In this document: positions 17,062-26,793 of the stretch, one piece after another
Layout of the letters: each line of letters begins with the position of its first letter
How positions within the stretch are numbered: position 1 is the stretch's first letter
DNA from: Simonsiella sp051414845
GTDB taxonomy: Bacteria > Pseudomonadota > Gammaproteobacteria > Burkholderiales > Neisseriaceae
Length of the DNA stretch: 64,000 bases
Reading direction: 5' to 3'
Assembly (NCBI GenBank): GCA_051414845.1
Contig: CP183313.1
Coordinates: 1,426,001 to 1,490,000 of the forward strand
The notes under the pieces: model-generated
What the model saw: the letters and a program-made list of their open reading frames with translations, nothing else
Told to the model about the DNA's origin: nothing
Database searches by the model: none
Program-made: the position numbers and the translations under genes

Positions 17062-17235
17062 ATCTGTCCTTTTACCTGAGATTTTCGCATTTTCAGGCAG
17101 CCTGAAAAACGCAGTAGCCTGAAAACACTTCGCCCCTTCGGTGAACGCAGCCGCGTTACTCTCCAGATTGATGAAACCGAGCAGTCCTTTTACCTGAGCG
17201 ATTATAAGGGTCTATGCGCCTTCGGTGTATTTTCA
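17062..17235 (-). promoter_or_regulatory. Glycine riboswitch (tandem, first aptamer apparently reduced)
   Basis: Two copies of the conserved aptamer blocks are visible on the minus strand: CACCGAAGG at about 17218-17228 with CTCAGGTAAAAGGAC at 17184-17198, and CACCGAAGGGGC at 17131-17143 with CTCAGGTAAAAGGAC at 17066-17080. CTGGAGAG (17159-17166) opens the second aptamer. The first one lacks the matching 5' GGAGAG strand; an uptake palindrome (17233-17247) occupies that place. In the second aptamer another uptake palindrome (17091-17107) forms the variable arm. It controls gcvT-gcvH. Confidence 0.85.
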
Positions 17236-17456
17236 GGCAGCCTGAAATATTGCGCGCGAATAAAAACATCCACACTACAACAAACTCATTCTGCGCATAC
17301 AGGCAGCCTGAAAAAATCTCTCCTGCAATTACTACAGATTATTACAGAAAGGTTTTTATTAAGCAAGTTTTATTTAATTTTTGTAAAGAATACCTTTTCA
17401 GGCAGCCTGAAAGCATAAAATGTACGCTGTTCAAATCCATCAAGAAAGGCAAAAAA

Positions 17457-18107
17457 ATGAAACTCTACATCTACGACCATTGCCCCTTTTGCGTGCGCGC
17501 ACGCATGATTTTTGGTTTGCGCCAAGTGCCCATTGAAGAAGTGATTTTGTTAAACGACGACGAAAAAACGCCCATTGATTTAATCGGTGCAAAACAAGTG
17601 CCGATTTTAGAAAAACCCGACGGCACGCACATGGGCGAAAGTTTGGACATCGTGCGTTTTATAGATGAATATGCTGGTAAACCTCGCTTGGATGAGACAA
17701 TTCGTCCTGAAATTCAAGTTTGGTTTGAACACGTAAACGACTATTACAACCGCTTGATTATGCCGCGCGATGTACAACTCAAACTAGCCGAGTTCGCCAC
17801 TCAAAGCGCGATTGACTATTTTGTCCACAAAAAAGAAGCTCAATTTGGCTCGTTCGCCGACAATCTCGCCAAAACCGACGAATATCTCGCCCAAATCCAT
17901 GCCGATTTACAAGATTTGGATGTGCTGATTGCGTCGCCAGAGTATGCAAACGGACAACAAGAAAGTATGGAAGATATTCTGATTTTCCCTGTACTGCGCA
18001 ATTTAACAATGGTAAAAGGTATTGTTTTTCCTGAAAAAACTTTGGCTTATATCCACACCATGAGCCAAAAAACAGGCGTGAATCTGTATTTCAAACAAGC
18101 CGTTTAA
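17457..18107 (+). CDS. grxB: Glutaredoxin 2
   Basis: A 216-residue GST-fold glutaredoxin like E. coli Grx2. The N-terminal thioredoxin domain has the dithiol active site CPFC at residues 9-12 (YDHCPFCVRARMIFG), with cis-Pro in KQVPILEKPDG. The all-alpha C-terminal half follows. It reduces protein disulfides with glutathione. The ATG behind AAGAAAGGC was chosen; the open frame extends 81 codons up into repeats. Confidence 0.93.
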   Translation: MKLYIYDHCPFCVRARMIFGLRQVPIEEVILLNDDEKTPIDLIGAKQVPILEKPDGTHMGESLDIVRFIDEYAGKPRLDETIRPEIQVWFEHVNDYYNRLIMPRDVQLKLAEFATQSAIDYFVHKKEAQFGSFADNLAKTDEYLAQIHADLQDLDVLIASPEYANGQQESMEDILIFPVLRNLTMVKGIVFPEKTLAYIHTMSQKTGVNLYFKQAV

Positions 18108-18322
18108 TTTTCAGGCAGCCTGAAAAATCTACAATTACTCCGTAGAGCGTGTAGGGTCGAGATTTTATCCAAATTTTAATTTGGCAAAAAATCCGATGCC
18201 GTAGCTGTACGCACACACGCGGCTTACCGTTTCAAAAGCGAAAACGCGTGTGTGGCTTATGCCACACACCTTAATTAAATGAGACTTTCAAGCTACCTTT
18301 CCTGTTTCACCAAAATAAACCC

Positions 18323-18769
18323 ATGAACTTAAATAAAAACCAAAAATTACTCATCGCCGCTGTCTGCTTAATCTTATTCGCGCTTGTTAAAATCGGACTG
18401 CTATTCGTGTGGCAACAACAAAAATCTACAATACCTGCCACCCAGTTAAGCACTTGCGAAGTGACAAAAAGCGGCTGCGAATTTCAGGTAGGACAACGCT
18501 TGCAACTCATCGGCGTAGGCAGCAATAAAACTCCGTTTACAGCAAAAGTTACAGGACTGCCTGAAAACATCAAAAGTGTGAATTTATCGTTTGAAATGCG
18601 CGATATGGCGATGGGATTTAACCGTTTTGAGCTCAAAAAACAAACTGACAATTCATGGCAAGTGGACAAAATCTATCTGCCTTTATGCAGCAGCAACCGC
18701 CATGATTGGCAAGTAAAATGGCGCATTGATGGACAAGAATATCAAGCAGAGTTTCAAACTTTGCCATGA
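18323..18769 (+). CDS. Membrane-anchored periplasmic protein of unknown function
   Basis: A 148-residue protein with one N-terminal membrane segment (about residues 9-29) and a 115-residue periplasmic domain. The domain has conserved-looking SFEMRDMAMGFNRFEL and LPLCSSNRHDWQVKWRI stretches and three cysteines. The pattern resembles the beta-sandwich of FixH/YtkA-like domains, but I cannot assign a family with confidence. It stands alone behind grxB, separated by a 215-bp repeat-rich gap. Confidence 0.6.
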   Translation: MNLNKNQKLLIAAVCLILFALVKIGLLFVWQQQKSTIPATQLSTCEVTKSGCEFQVGQRLQLIGVGSNKTPFTAKVTGLPENIKSVNLSFEMRDMAMGFNRFELKKQTDNSWQVDKIYLPLCSSNRHDWQVKWRIDGQEYQAEFQTLP

Positions 18770-18809
18770 GTTTGTAGGCTAAAACCCTTGTAAAACCTAC
18801 ATCGACGTC

Positions 18810-18905
18810 ATTCCCGCGTTGATGGGAATCCATACTGGATACCCAGTTTGTTATTTAATCATGCATTTGTGTAGATTAACCATGAATTCCCGCCTACGCG
18901 GGAAT
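18810..18905. repeat. dRS3-flanked repeat (NIME-like)
   Basis: Two copies of ATTCCC-N8-GGGAAT (18810-18829 and 18886-18905) flank about 55 bp. This matches neisserial dRS3 repeats, which border RS units in NIME arrays. Similar pairs are at 26794-26880 and 28414-28553. Confidence 0.75.
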
Positions 18906-19025
18906 GACGAACTGGATATATTTCAGGCTGCCTTAAAAGGTTTTGCAAAGATTTCAGGCTAGATACCTGTAGCCGATGATTTATATTTAAATGACAATTT
19001 TCAAATAATGTTTCATAAGTATAAA

Positions 19026-19056
19026 AAAGGCTGCCTGAAAATTTTCAGGCAGCCTT
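19026..19056 (-). terminator. Terminator of petABC
   Basis: An inverted pair of uptake sequences (AAAGGCTGCCTGAAAA and TTTTCAGGCAGCCTTT) forms a 16-bp perfect stem 15 bases behind petC. Confidence 0.8.
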
Positions 19057-19071
19057 TGATTTGGCTGGTAA

Positions 19072-19845
19072 TTAGTGCACGTCTTTCCAGTATTCTTTTT
19101 TCAGGAAGTATGCCAATGGCAACATTACCACGAATAAGAATAACAAGATAATGTAACCAATTTGTTTGCGTTGTACTTGTGCAGGTTCTGCCATGTATGC
19201 CATAAAGTTAGTCAAGTCACGCGCGTAGTTGTCGTACTCGGTGGTGATGACTTTGCCGTCTTTGGTCATGCGTGTCAGTTTGCCCGTGCTTTCCCATTGC
19301 CAATCGGGTGTGCCGTCGGCTTTCATGACGATGTGTCCGTCTTTGTCCAATTTGGCGGTTTTAATGCCTTCTTGTTCCCACAAAACGTGTGGCATCGCAG
19401 CTTTGGCTAATACGGTGTTGTTCCAGCCTGTTGGCGTTTTCGGGTCCTTGTAGAAACCGCGTAAGTAGGCGTAGATGTAGTCTGAACCGCGTGAACGGGC
19501 AATCAGGGTTAAATCGGGTGGCGTGTTGCCGAACCATTTTTTCGCGTCTGCTGGTTTCATGTGCGCTTGCATGACATCGCCGACTTTGTCAGTGGTAAAC
19601 ATCAGATTATTTTTGATTTCATCTTCTGTTAAACCGATGTCTTTTAAGCGGTTGTAACGCATGGCAGACGCTGAGTGGCACGACAAGCAGTTGTTCACAA
19701 AAATTTGTGCGCCACGTTGCAAGCTAACTTGGTCGCGTGGGTCAAGTTCTACATGTTCGTAATGACTACCACCAGAGGCGGCTGCCATGCTCATGGGTGC
19801 TGCCAGAATTAAGGCGGCAATGGTTTTTTTCAATGCTTTTTTCAT
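19072..19845 (-). CDS. petC: Ubiquinol-cytochrome c reductase cytochrome c1
   Basis: A 257-residue c-type cytochrome of the bc1 complex. A signal peptide (MKKALKKTIAALILAAPMSMAAA) precedes the haem c site CLSCH, and a C-terminal membrane anchor (about residues 228-247) ends in LKKEYWKDVH. It passes electrons from the Rieske centre to soluble cytochromes. The start was chosen at MKKALKK; the frame continues ten codons upstream into petB. Last gene of the petABC operon. Confidence 0.95.
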   Translation of the reverse strand: MKKALKKTIAALILAAPMSMAAASGGSHYEHVELDPRDQVSLQRGAQIFVNNCLSCHSASAMRYNRLKDIGLTEDEIKNNLMFTTDKVGDVMQAHMKPADAKKWFGNTPPDLTLIARSRGSDYIYAYLRGFYKDPKTPTGWNNTVLAKAAMPHVLWEQEGIKTAKLDKDGHIVMKADGTPDWQWESTGKLTRMTKDGKVITTEYDNYARDLTNFMAYMAEPAQVQRKQIGYIILLFLFVVMLPLAYFLKKEYWKDVH

Positions 19846-19858
19846 CTCAGGCAGCCTC

Positions 19859-21214
19859 TTAAATGTTGGTCGCAAATAGGTATGAACCGATTAAGGTAAT
19901 CGCAACATACACGAAGAACATGATTTTTTGCTTGCTGGTACCCATGGTTACTCGCTCTGGTACTGGCTTATCCACGTCCATTTTGGTGTAAATCGGCATG
20001 AGCAAAAAGAATGCAAAGTAAATCACAGACAATGCACGCGCTACCCAAGTACGCAAGTCAGTTGCCACCATTGCGCCCAAAATACCTAAACCGATGAATG
20101 AGATGATGAATAATACCAATGCGGTTTTGAAAATCGGACCACGATAACGTACTGATTTAGTTGGCGAACGGTCTAACCATGGCAACAAGGCAATCAAGAC
20201 TACTGCCGCACCCATGCCGATTACGCCCCAAACTTGTGTACCCAAGAATGATGGAATCGCACGCAAAATGGCGTAGAACGGTGTAAAGTACCATACAGGG
20301 GCAATGTGCGCTGGCGTTACCATTGGGTTGGCTGGGTCAAAGTTTGGTTTTTCCAAGAAGTAGCCACCGCCTTCTGGTGCGAAGAACATCACGCCACAGA
20401 AGAAAATCAGGAATACCACTACGCCCAAAATGTCTTTAACCGTGTAGTAAGGGTGGAATGGAATACCATCCAAAGGAATACCATTGGAATCTTTCAATTT
20501 TTTAATTTCCACGCCATCTGGGTTGTTTGAACCCACTTCGTGCAAGGCAATCAAGTGCGCCACAACCAAGCCTAACAAAACCAAAGGCACCGCAATCACA
20601 TGCAAAGCAAAGAAACGGTTCAAGGTTGCGTCAGACACGTTAAAGTCGCCGCGAATCCAAGTAGACAAGTCTGGACCAATCACAGGAATCGCACCAAACA
20701 AGTTAATAATCACTTGTGCGCCCCAGAATGACATTTGCCCCCATGGCAGCAAGTAGCCCATAAATGCCTCAGCCATCAAAGCCAAGAAAATCAACGAGCC
20801 AAATACCCACACGAGTTCACGCGGTTTTTTGTATGAACCGTAAATCAAGCCACGGAACATGTGCAAATACACCACAATAAAGAACATCGACGCGCCCGTT
20901 GAGTGCATGTAGCGGATAATCCAGCCGCCAGACACGTCGCGCATGATGTATTCCACCGCTGCAAACGCCACAGGCAAGTTTTGCGCGTTGGTGGTGCCGT
21001 CAGGTTTAAAGTTCATAGTCAGGAAAATGCCGCTCACGATTTGAATCACGAGTACCAGCAATGCCAATGAACCGAAGAAATACCAAAAATTAAAGTTTTT
21101 TGGTGCGTAATATTGTCCAACGTGTTCGTTGTACATTTTAGACAAGGGGAAACGTGCGTCCACCCAGCCAAGCAAGGCTTTTGCTTTGCAATCTTTTTGG
21201 TTGTGGTTTTCCAT
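19859..21214 (-). CDS. petB: Ubiquinol-cytochrome c reductase cytochrome b
   Basis: A 451-residue membrane protein with eight predicted segments carrying the two b haems. Seen: GGWIIRYMHSTGASMFFIVVY and the FFALHVIAVPLVLLGLVVAH helix with His ligands, GYLLPWGQMSFWGA, and the Qo-site PEW equivalent near PVWYFTPFYAILRAIPS (here PVWY in the neisserial/beta-proteobacterial style). It lies between petA (11 bases) and petC (13 bases). Confidence 0.95.
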   Translation of the reverse strand: MENHNQKDCKAKALLGWVDARFPLSKMYNEHVGQYYAPKNFNFWYFFGSLALLVLVIQIVSGIFLTMNFKPDGTTNAQNLPVAFAAVEYIMRDVSGGWIIRYMHSTGASMFFIVVYLHMFRGLIYGSYKKPRELVWVFGSLIFLALMAEAFMGYLLPWGQMSFWGAQVIINLFGAIPVIGPDLSTWIRGDFNVSDATLNRFFALHVIAVPLVLLGLVVAHLIALHEVGSNNPDGVEIKKLKDSNGIPLDGIPFHPYYTVKDILGVVVFLIFFCGVMFFAPEGGGYFLEKPNFDPANPMVTPAHIAPVWYFTPFYAILRAIPSFLGTQVWGVIGMGAAVVLIALLPWLDRSPTKSVRYRGPIFKTALVLFIISFIGLGILGAMVATDLRTWVARALSVIYFAFFLLMPIYTKMDVDKPVPERVTMGTSKQKIMFFVYVAITLIGSYLFATNI

Positions 21215-21225
21215 GATGTTCCCTC

Positions 21226-21810
21226 TTAGTCTTCGCCAACAAGAATAACGTTGTCGTTCAAATATTTATATGGTGGAATAACCAAATTAGTCGGTGCAGG
21301 CACACCTGCAAATACGCGACCTGCTAAGTCAAATTTAGAACCGTGGCAAGGACAGAAAAAACCGCCTTTCCAGCTACCGCCGCCCAAATCTGCTGCACCC
21401 ACATCAGGGCGATACGTTGGCGAACAGCCCAAGTGTGTACAAATACCGATACCCACCCACAAGTTCGGTTTAATAGAACGGGTAGGGTTTTTCGCGTATT
21501 CAGGCTGCTGTTGCGCTTCAGAGCCAGGGTCAGCCAAAGTACTGTCCAAACTTGCCAAGTCTTTAACTTGTTGCTCGGTACGGTTCAACACGAAAATCGG
21601 TTTACCGCGCCACTCCGCAATCGTTAATTGACCAGCTTCCACTTTGCTAACATCTACTTCAACAGAAGCACCTGCAGCTTTTGCTTTTTCGGACGGAAAC
21701 CAGCTTGCCACGAGTGGAGCTGCCACGCCAGCGGCAGCAACTGCGCCTGCACCAGCGGTAGCAAATGTGAGAAAGCGGCGGCGTCCTTGATTGATTTCTT
21801 TATTATCCAT
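21226..21810 (-). CDS. petA: Ubiquinol-cytochrome c reductase Rieske iron-sulfur subunit
   Basis: A 194-residue Rieske protein. A Tat-type N-terminus with twin arginine (GRRRFLTFATAGAG) doubles as membrane anchor. The [2Fe-2S] ligands are in CTHLGCSP and CPCHGSKFD, with the intervening GGGSWKGGFFCP typical of bc1 complexes. First gene of the petABC operon; the 240-bp upstream stretch to the next gene is AT-rich and probably holds the promoter. Confidence 0.96.
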   Translation of the reverse strand: MDNKEINQGRRRFLTFATAGAGAVAAAGVAAPLVASWFPSEKAKAAGASVEVDVSKVEAGQLTIAEWRGKPIFVLNRTEQQVKDLASLDSTLADPGSEAQQQPEYAKNPTRSIKPNLWVGIGICTHLGCSPTYRPDVGAADLGGGSWKGGFFCPCHGSKFDLAGRVFAGVPAPTNLVIPPYKYLNDNVILVGED

Positions 21811-22049
21811 TATTCAGTTGTCCTGATTTTTCAGAGGTTTGCGTTGCGTTTCAGGCTGCCTGAAACAGCTTGAATGCACCAGTAGCACACTCTGAGCGTA
21901 AAGAAGAGCCATTAAACTCCACAATTTTACCTGATTTTGTCAGGTTTATTAAAGCATTATTTAAATTTAGGTAAAGGTTTTGTGAGTAAAGTTTGATTTT
22001 AAGCAGATTTTGTTGCACTTTTAACAAAACTAAACACAAGCGAAACCCA

Positions 22050-22802
22050 TTAAGCAGGATTTTGTTCGTCAAAAAATTGAACGGCAACCCCAAATTCATC
22101 CGCCAAAACCTGCCCCAGAGCTTGCACCCCATAACGCTCGGTCGCATGATGACCCGCGCTGATAAACGCCACGCCTGTTTCGTTTGCCAAATGAAATTGC
22201 GCTTCTGAAACCTCGCCTGTAATGAACACATCTGCGCCTTCATCAATGGCTGCCTGAAAATAACCTTGCGCCCCGCCTGTACACCACGCTACTTTTTTCA
22301 GGCAGCCAGAAACATCGCCTATCACCACAGGTTTGCGTTTCAAATTTTGCTCTAACGCTGCCGACAAATCTGCCAAAGTGCGCTGATTTTCAGGCAGTGT
22401 GCCGATATTCAGCAAATTTTGTTCACCAAACTGCTTTTCAGGCTGCCATTGCATGATTTTCGCCAACTGCGCATTATTACCCAAGGTTTTGTGCGCATCC
22501 AAAGGCAAATGGTAGCCCACCATATTAATGTTGTGGCGCAACAAAGTCGCAATGCGCGCTTTTTTCCAGCCAATGATTTCCGTTGGTTCGCTTTTCCAAA
22601 ACATGCCATGATGCACCAACAACATATCTGCACCCTGCTCTACCGCAAACTCAATCGCGGCACGGCTAGCGGTAACGGCGCAGACGATCTTGTGAATCTC
22701 TGTTTTGCCTTCTACTTGTAAACCATTGGGTGCGTAATCCTTAAATTGCGCTACTTGCAGCGTGTCGGCGCACCAATTTAATAGCGTTTCGCGTGATGCC
22801 AT
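22050..22802 (-). CDS. Nif3-like dinuclear metal center protein (DUF34)
   Basis: A 250-residue protein of the Nif3/YbgI family. Metal-ligand motifs are LLVHHGMFWK, GYHLPLDAH and, near the C-terminus, SAGHHATERYGVQALG. Family members bind two metal ions and have been annotated as GTP cyclohydrolase I type 2, which is doubtful; the cellular role is not settled. A probably monocistronic gene between petA and dacC. Confidence 0.92.
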   Translation of the reverse strand: MASRETLLNWCADTLQVAQFKDYAPNGLQVEGKTEIHKIVCAVTASRAAIEFAVEQGADMLLVHHGMFWKSEPTEIIGWKKARIATLLRHNINMVGYHLPLDAHKTLGNNAQLAKIMQWQPEKQFGEQNLLNIGTLPENQRTLADLSAALEQNLKRKPVVIGDVSGCLKKVAWCTGGAQGYFQAAIDEGADVFITGEVSEAQFHLANETGVAFISAGHHATERYGVQALGQVLADEFGVAVQFFDEQNPA

Positions 22803-22850
22803 TTTGTGTTCCTTATCTTTAATGATGTATTTTTTCAGGCAGCCTGAAAC

Positions 22851-24059
22851 TCAATCCGCAAACATCGTTTTAAACCACAACACAATGCTGTCCCAAGCGC
22901 GACCGAAAAAGCCTGCTTGTTCCACATCTTGCAGCGCAACCACTTTCTGTTCACTCAAAACCTTATCGCCCTGCATCAATTTTAACACGCCCATTTGTTG
23001 CCCTTTTTTCACAGGCGCAAGTACAGGCTGCTGCGTTTCCAAAACAGGTTTCACATCAGTCAAACCCTTAGGAATGGTGATGTAGGCATCGTGGTCAAAA
23101 CCGATAGACACTTCTTTTTGCGCGCCTTTATACAGTTTCACTTTCGCCACTTCCTGATTGGCGGTGTACATTTTCGGCGTATCAAATTGTGTTAGCGCAA
23201 AATTCAATAATTTGCTGCTCTCAGTGGCACGCGCTTCGGCACTTGCCGTCCCAACAACCACGCTAATCACACGGCGGCCATTGCGTTTACTGGACGCAAT
23301 CAAATTGTAGCCCGCGCTATTGGTGTGCCCCGTTTTCAAGCCGTCCACGCTGGGGTCGCGAAAGAGTAGTAAGTTGCGATTGGGTTGCGTAATGCCATTA
23401 TAGGTAAATGATTTTTCAGAATAAATTTTATAGTATTCAGGATAATCACGAATAATCGCCGCTGACAACACCGCCAAATCGCGCACCGTTGTCAAATGCG
23501 TATCCGCTGGCAAACCTGTCGAGTTGTCAAAATGTGTGCTACTCATACCCAAAGCTGCTGCTTGTGCGTTCATCATTTTGGCAAACTCGGCTTCGCTGCC
23601 CGCCACGCCTTCGGCAAGCGTAATCGCCGCATCGTTACCCGATTGCACAATCAAGCCCATAATCAACTCGCTCACTTTAGCAGGTTTGTTGCGCTCCAAA
23701 AACATGCGTGAACCTTCTGCTTTCCAGCCGTGTTCAGACACGGTTAAAAGCTGGTCAGGTTTGAGTTTGCCTTCGTTTAAGGCTTTAAAGGTTAAATACG
23801 CTGTCATCAATTTGGTGAGCGATGCAGGTTCAATTTTGCCATCGGGATTTTTGGATATCAAAATTTGACCACTTCGTAAATCTTGCACCAAATAAGCCGT
23901 TGCTGCGATTTCGGGTGCGCTTAATTGAACAGGGGCGACTGGAGCTACGGGCGCAGACGCTGACACAGCAACTGCCGACGCTGCTACTTTTGCAGGTGCA
24001 GCATAAATCGGGCTGCACAACACGGCAGCAATGGTAAGTACGGTTAGAGACTGTTTCAT
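22851..24059 (-). CDS. dacC: D-alanyl-D-alanine carboxypeptidase (PBP5/6 family)
   Basis: A 402-residue secreted low-mass penicillin-binding protein. A signal peptide (about residues 1-20) is followed by the peptidase S11 domain with SLTK (acylating Ser), SGN in LIVQSGNDAAITLAEG and KTG in DGLKTGHTNSAGY. A PBP5-type C-terminal domain and an amphipathic membrane-binding helix (AWDSIVLWFKTMF) follow. It trims pentapeptide stems in the periplasm. Confidence 0.93.
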   Translation of the reverse strand: MKQSLTVLTIAAVLCSPIYAAPAKVAASAVAVSASAPVAPVAPVQLSAPEIAATAYLVQDLRSGQILISKNPDGKIEPASLTKLMTAYLTFKALNEGKLKPDQLLTVSEHGWKAEGSRMFLERNKPAKVSELIMGLIVQSGNDAAITLAEGVAGSEAEFAKMMNAQAAALGMSSTHFDNSTGLPADTHLTTVRDLAVLSAAIIRDYPEYYKIYSEKSFTYNGITQPNRNLLLFRDPSVDGLKTGHTNSAGYNLIASSKRNGRRVISVVVGTASAEARATESSKLLNFALTQFDTPKMYTANQEVAKVKLYKGAQKEVSIGFDHDAYITIPKGLTDVKPVLETQQPVLAPVKKGQQMGVLKLMQGDKVLSEQKVVALQDVEQAGFFGRAWDSIVLWFKTMFAD

Positions 24060-24123
24060 GGGTTTAACCTAGATACTGTTTTTAAAGGAGAAAAGTTTTC
24101 AGGCTGCCTGAAAATATTTTAAG

Positions 24124-24189
24124 TAGGTTGGGTCGCGACCCAACAATCAATATCTGCACGAAATTTGTTGGGTCAAGACCCAACCTATG
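24124..24189. repeat. Pair of short palindromes
   Basis: GGTTGGGTCGCGACCCAAC and TTGTTGGGTCAAGACCCAACC. The same kind of unit (GTTGGGTT-x-AACCCAAC) is found at about 15762-15782 and 15860-15880, and GGTGGGCTCAGCCCACC at 43722-43738: short inverted repeats placed just outside genes. Confidence 0.6.
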
Positions 24190-24338
24190 CTCATGCGATT
24201 TTTTCAGGCTGCTAAATATTTCAGGCTGCCTAAACAATATGCAACAGGCAGCCTGAAAATAGAGTGGCGATTATACCGAATAAAAGTAAGGTTATTGCGC
24301 GCCTTAACGATTTTTAGCAAACAAAAATAGAATATTGT

Positions 24339-24854
24339 TCAAACCACCACCCCACGCCGTGTCGCCATCACTTTACCCATCTCACGTCTTTGCGCCACAG
24401 GAATGCAATCACGCCCAAGCTCAAACAGCGACTCTTCAATCGCAATATGAATGTCGTAGCCCTGCTTAAATTGCGCCATCAAATCCGCATCCACACTATT
24501 CAGGCTGCCTGAAAGCAGTGCGTCCAAATGCGTGCGCACGTTTGCCCAGTTGGTGTGCAAGGTTTCGTGTTGGCGTTCCAACTCATCCACATCGTCTTGC
24601 GCTTGCGGCGCGTGTTGCAGCAGCGCGGGGAAAAAATCTTGCTCTTCGTCTTCGTGGTGCAAGGGCGCGGCTTGGTTGAAATAAGTTTGAATTTGCCCAA
24701 TCGCATCGCGTGCGGCGGCGTTCACGCCATTTTGTGCCACATAATCGGGCAACATAATCAGTTGCGCACAAAAGCGTTTCACTTTGCCGTGGCACGCAAA
24801 CAGCATGTCAATTGGTTCGTCCCAAGTGGGTGCAGGTTCGTTGTTGAATAACAT
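24339..24854 (-). CDS. Hemerythrin-domain protein
   Basis: A 171-residue protein starting at MLFNNEPAPTWDEPIDML. Probable di-iron ligands: His in FACHGKVKRFC, HHEDEEQDFFPALL, HETLHTNW and HIAIEESLFELG. It is unrelated in detail to the 126-residue hemerythrin at 145-525. Possible roles are oxygen or NO binding; no neighbouring gene narrows this. The longer frame starts 16 codons upstream inside an uptake sequence and is less likely. Confidence 0.82.
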   Translation of the reverse strand: MLFNNEPAPTWDEPIDMLFACHGKVKRFCAQLIMLPDYVAQNGVNAAARDAIGQIQTYFNQAAPLHHEDEEQDFFPALLQHAPQAQDDVDELERQHETLHTNWANVRTHLDALLSGSLNSVDADLMAQFKQGYDIHIAIEESLFELGRDCIPVAQRREMGKVMATRRGVVV

Positions 24855-25180
24855 AATAGGCTGCCTGAAAAGGTTGAAAACGGGGCGATTGTACAAAGAC
24901 ACGCGCGGTTTGTGGCAAGAAAAAACCTTAACTTTTTTGTTACATCAAACCAAGTTCACACGATAAGCGTATAATCGCGCCATTTTTTGCGCCACACGGT
25001 TTCAGGCTGCTTGAACGTGCGCGATTGCATGTAGGGTGTGTGGCACAAAGCCACGCACGCGTTTTTTACTTTTCAGGCTGCCTGAAAAACCAAAAAATCT
25101 TTTGCCATAAAGGTTTCCCCAAACCCCAAGCCCTTATCGCAAAACATTTTTCAAAATACAAAAATCCCAAGGACAATCCC

Positions 25181-26674
25181 ATGTTTGAAAGCATTCCACT
25201 GCCCAAAGACCTACCGCGTCGCCCCGAAACGCTGCTCGTAAACATCACACCACAGGAAACGCGCGTTGCCGTGTTGGAAGAAAACACCATTTGCGAATTG
25301 CACATTGAGCGCAACAGCGGCAACAGCTTGGTTGGCAACATTTATCTTGGCATCGTGCGCCGCGTGTTGCCCGGTATGCAAAGCGCGTTTATTGACATCG
25401 GTTTGGAGCGCGCCGCGTTTTTGCACATTATGGACATCGTGGAGCAACGCCAAAATCCCGAAAGCCATCCGCGCATTGAACACGTTTTGTTTGAAGGGCA
25501 AACGCTGCTGGTGCAAGTTATCAAAGACCCTATCAACAGCAAAGGCGCACGCTTGTCCACGCAGATTTCTATGGCGGGGCGTTTTCTCGTGCATTTGCCA
25601 CAAGACGACCACATCGGTATTTCTCAACGCATTGAAGCAGAAGAAGAAAGATTGAATTTGCGCCAGCGTTTGATTGACTTGCTGCCTGAACACGCCAATC
25701 GCGGTTTCATCATCCGCACCAGCGCGGAAACGGCGACCGACGCGGAATTGCAAGCTGATATTTTCTATCTGACCAAAGTGTGGGAAAACATCCAAAACCA
25801 AGCCAAAGTCAGCGCGCCCGAAACCCTGTTGTACCGCGATTTACCGTTGGCGCAGCGCGTGTTGCGCGATTTATTCAGCGAAAGCACACGCGAAATCTTG
25901 GTCGATTCGCGCCAAAATTTTGAAAAAATGCAAGAATTTGCGCAGTTATATGTACAAGGTGCAGCAGACAAAATTCAGTGTTTCAAAGGCGAGCGTCCCT
26001 TATTTGAAACCTACGGCGTAGAAGCCGAAATCAACCGCGCCTTGCAACCGCGCGTCAATCTCAACTTCGGCAGTTATTTAATCATTGAAACCACCGAAGC
26101 AATGACCACGATTGACGTGAACACAGGCGGTTTTGTCGGCGCACGCAATTTTGACGAAACCATTTTCAAAACCAACCTAGAAGCCTGCCACGCCATCGCG
26201 CGTGAACTGCGTCTGCGCAATATCGGCGGCATCATCATCATTGATTTCATTGATATGATGCACGACGAACACCGCGAAGCCGTGTTGCAAGAATTGGCAA
26301 AAGCCTTAAGCTACGACCGCACGCGCGTAACACTCAACGGCTTTACCAGTCTAGGCTTGGTAGAACTCACACGCAAACGCAGCCGCGAAAGTTTAAAACA
26401 TGTCTTATCCGAGCCCTGCCCCACCTGCCAAGGACGCGGCAGCCTGAAAACTGCGCAAACCGTGTGCTACGAAATCCAACGCGAAATCGTGCGCGAAAGC
26501 CGCCGTTTTGATGTCAAACAATTCCGCATCATCGCCTCGCCGCCTGTGATTGATATGTTTTTGGACGAAGAATCGCAATCGCTGGCGATGTTGATTGATT
26601 TCATCGGCAAACCCGTTGCGCTGGAAGTGGAAGGTTCTTATACGCAGGAACAGTTTGATATTGTGTTGGTTTGA
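25181..26674 (+). CDS. rng: Ribonuclease G
   Basis: A 497-residue single-strand endoribonuclease of the RNase E/G family, which matures the 16S rRNA 5' end and degrades mRNA. An S1 domain (GNIYLGIVRRVLPGMQSAFIDIG, about residues 38-115) is followed by the catalytic core with metal ligands in MTTIDVNTGGFVGAR and GGIIIIDFIDM, and the zinc-link CPTCQG. The length fits RNase G, not RNase E. The start has AAGGA eight bases upstream. Confidence 0.95.
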   Translation: MFESIPLPKDLPRRPETLLVNITPQETRVAVLEENTICELHIERNSGNSLVGNIYLGIVRRVLPGMQSAFIDIGLERAAFLHIMDIVEQRQNPESHPRIEHVLFEGQTLLVQVIKDPINSKGARLSTQISMAGRFLVHLPQDDHIGISQRIEAEEERLNLRQRLIDLLPEHANRGFIIRTSAETATDAELQADIFYLTKVWENIQNQAKVSAPETLLYRDLPLAQRVLRDLFSESTREILVDSRQNFEKMQEFAQLYVQGAADKIQCFKGERPLFETYGVEAEINRALQPRVNLNFGSYLIIETTEAMTTIDVNTGGFVGARNFDETIFKTNLEACHAIARELRLRNIGGIIIIDFIDMMHDEHREAVLQELAKALSYDRTRVTLNGFTSLGLVELTRKRSRESLKHVLSEPCPTCQGRGSLKTAQTVCYEIQREIVRESRRFDVKQFRIIASPPVIDMFLDEESQSLAMLIDFIGKPVALEVEGSYTQEQFDIVLV

Positions 26675-26793
26675 TGTGAAAAAAATTTCAGGCAAAAACC
26701 TTTGCCAAAATCTTTTCAGGTTGAAACTTTTGCAAAACCTTTTAGCTGCGCTGAACTTCGTTTCAGGCAGCCTAAAACAGAAAAACTGCCGTC

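Noticed and set aside
21851..22246. 131-codon minus-strand frame behind the Nif3-family gene
   Set aside because: It overlaps the 3' end of that gene in another frame and ends in an uptake sequence; composition does not look coding.
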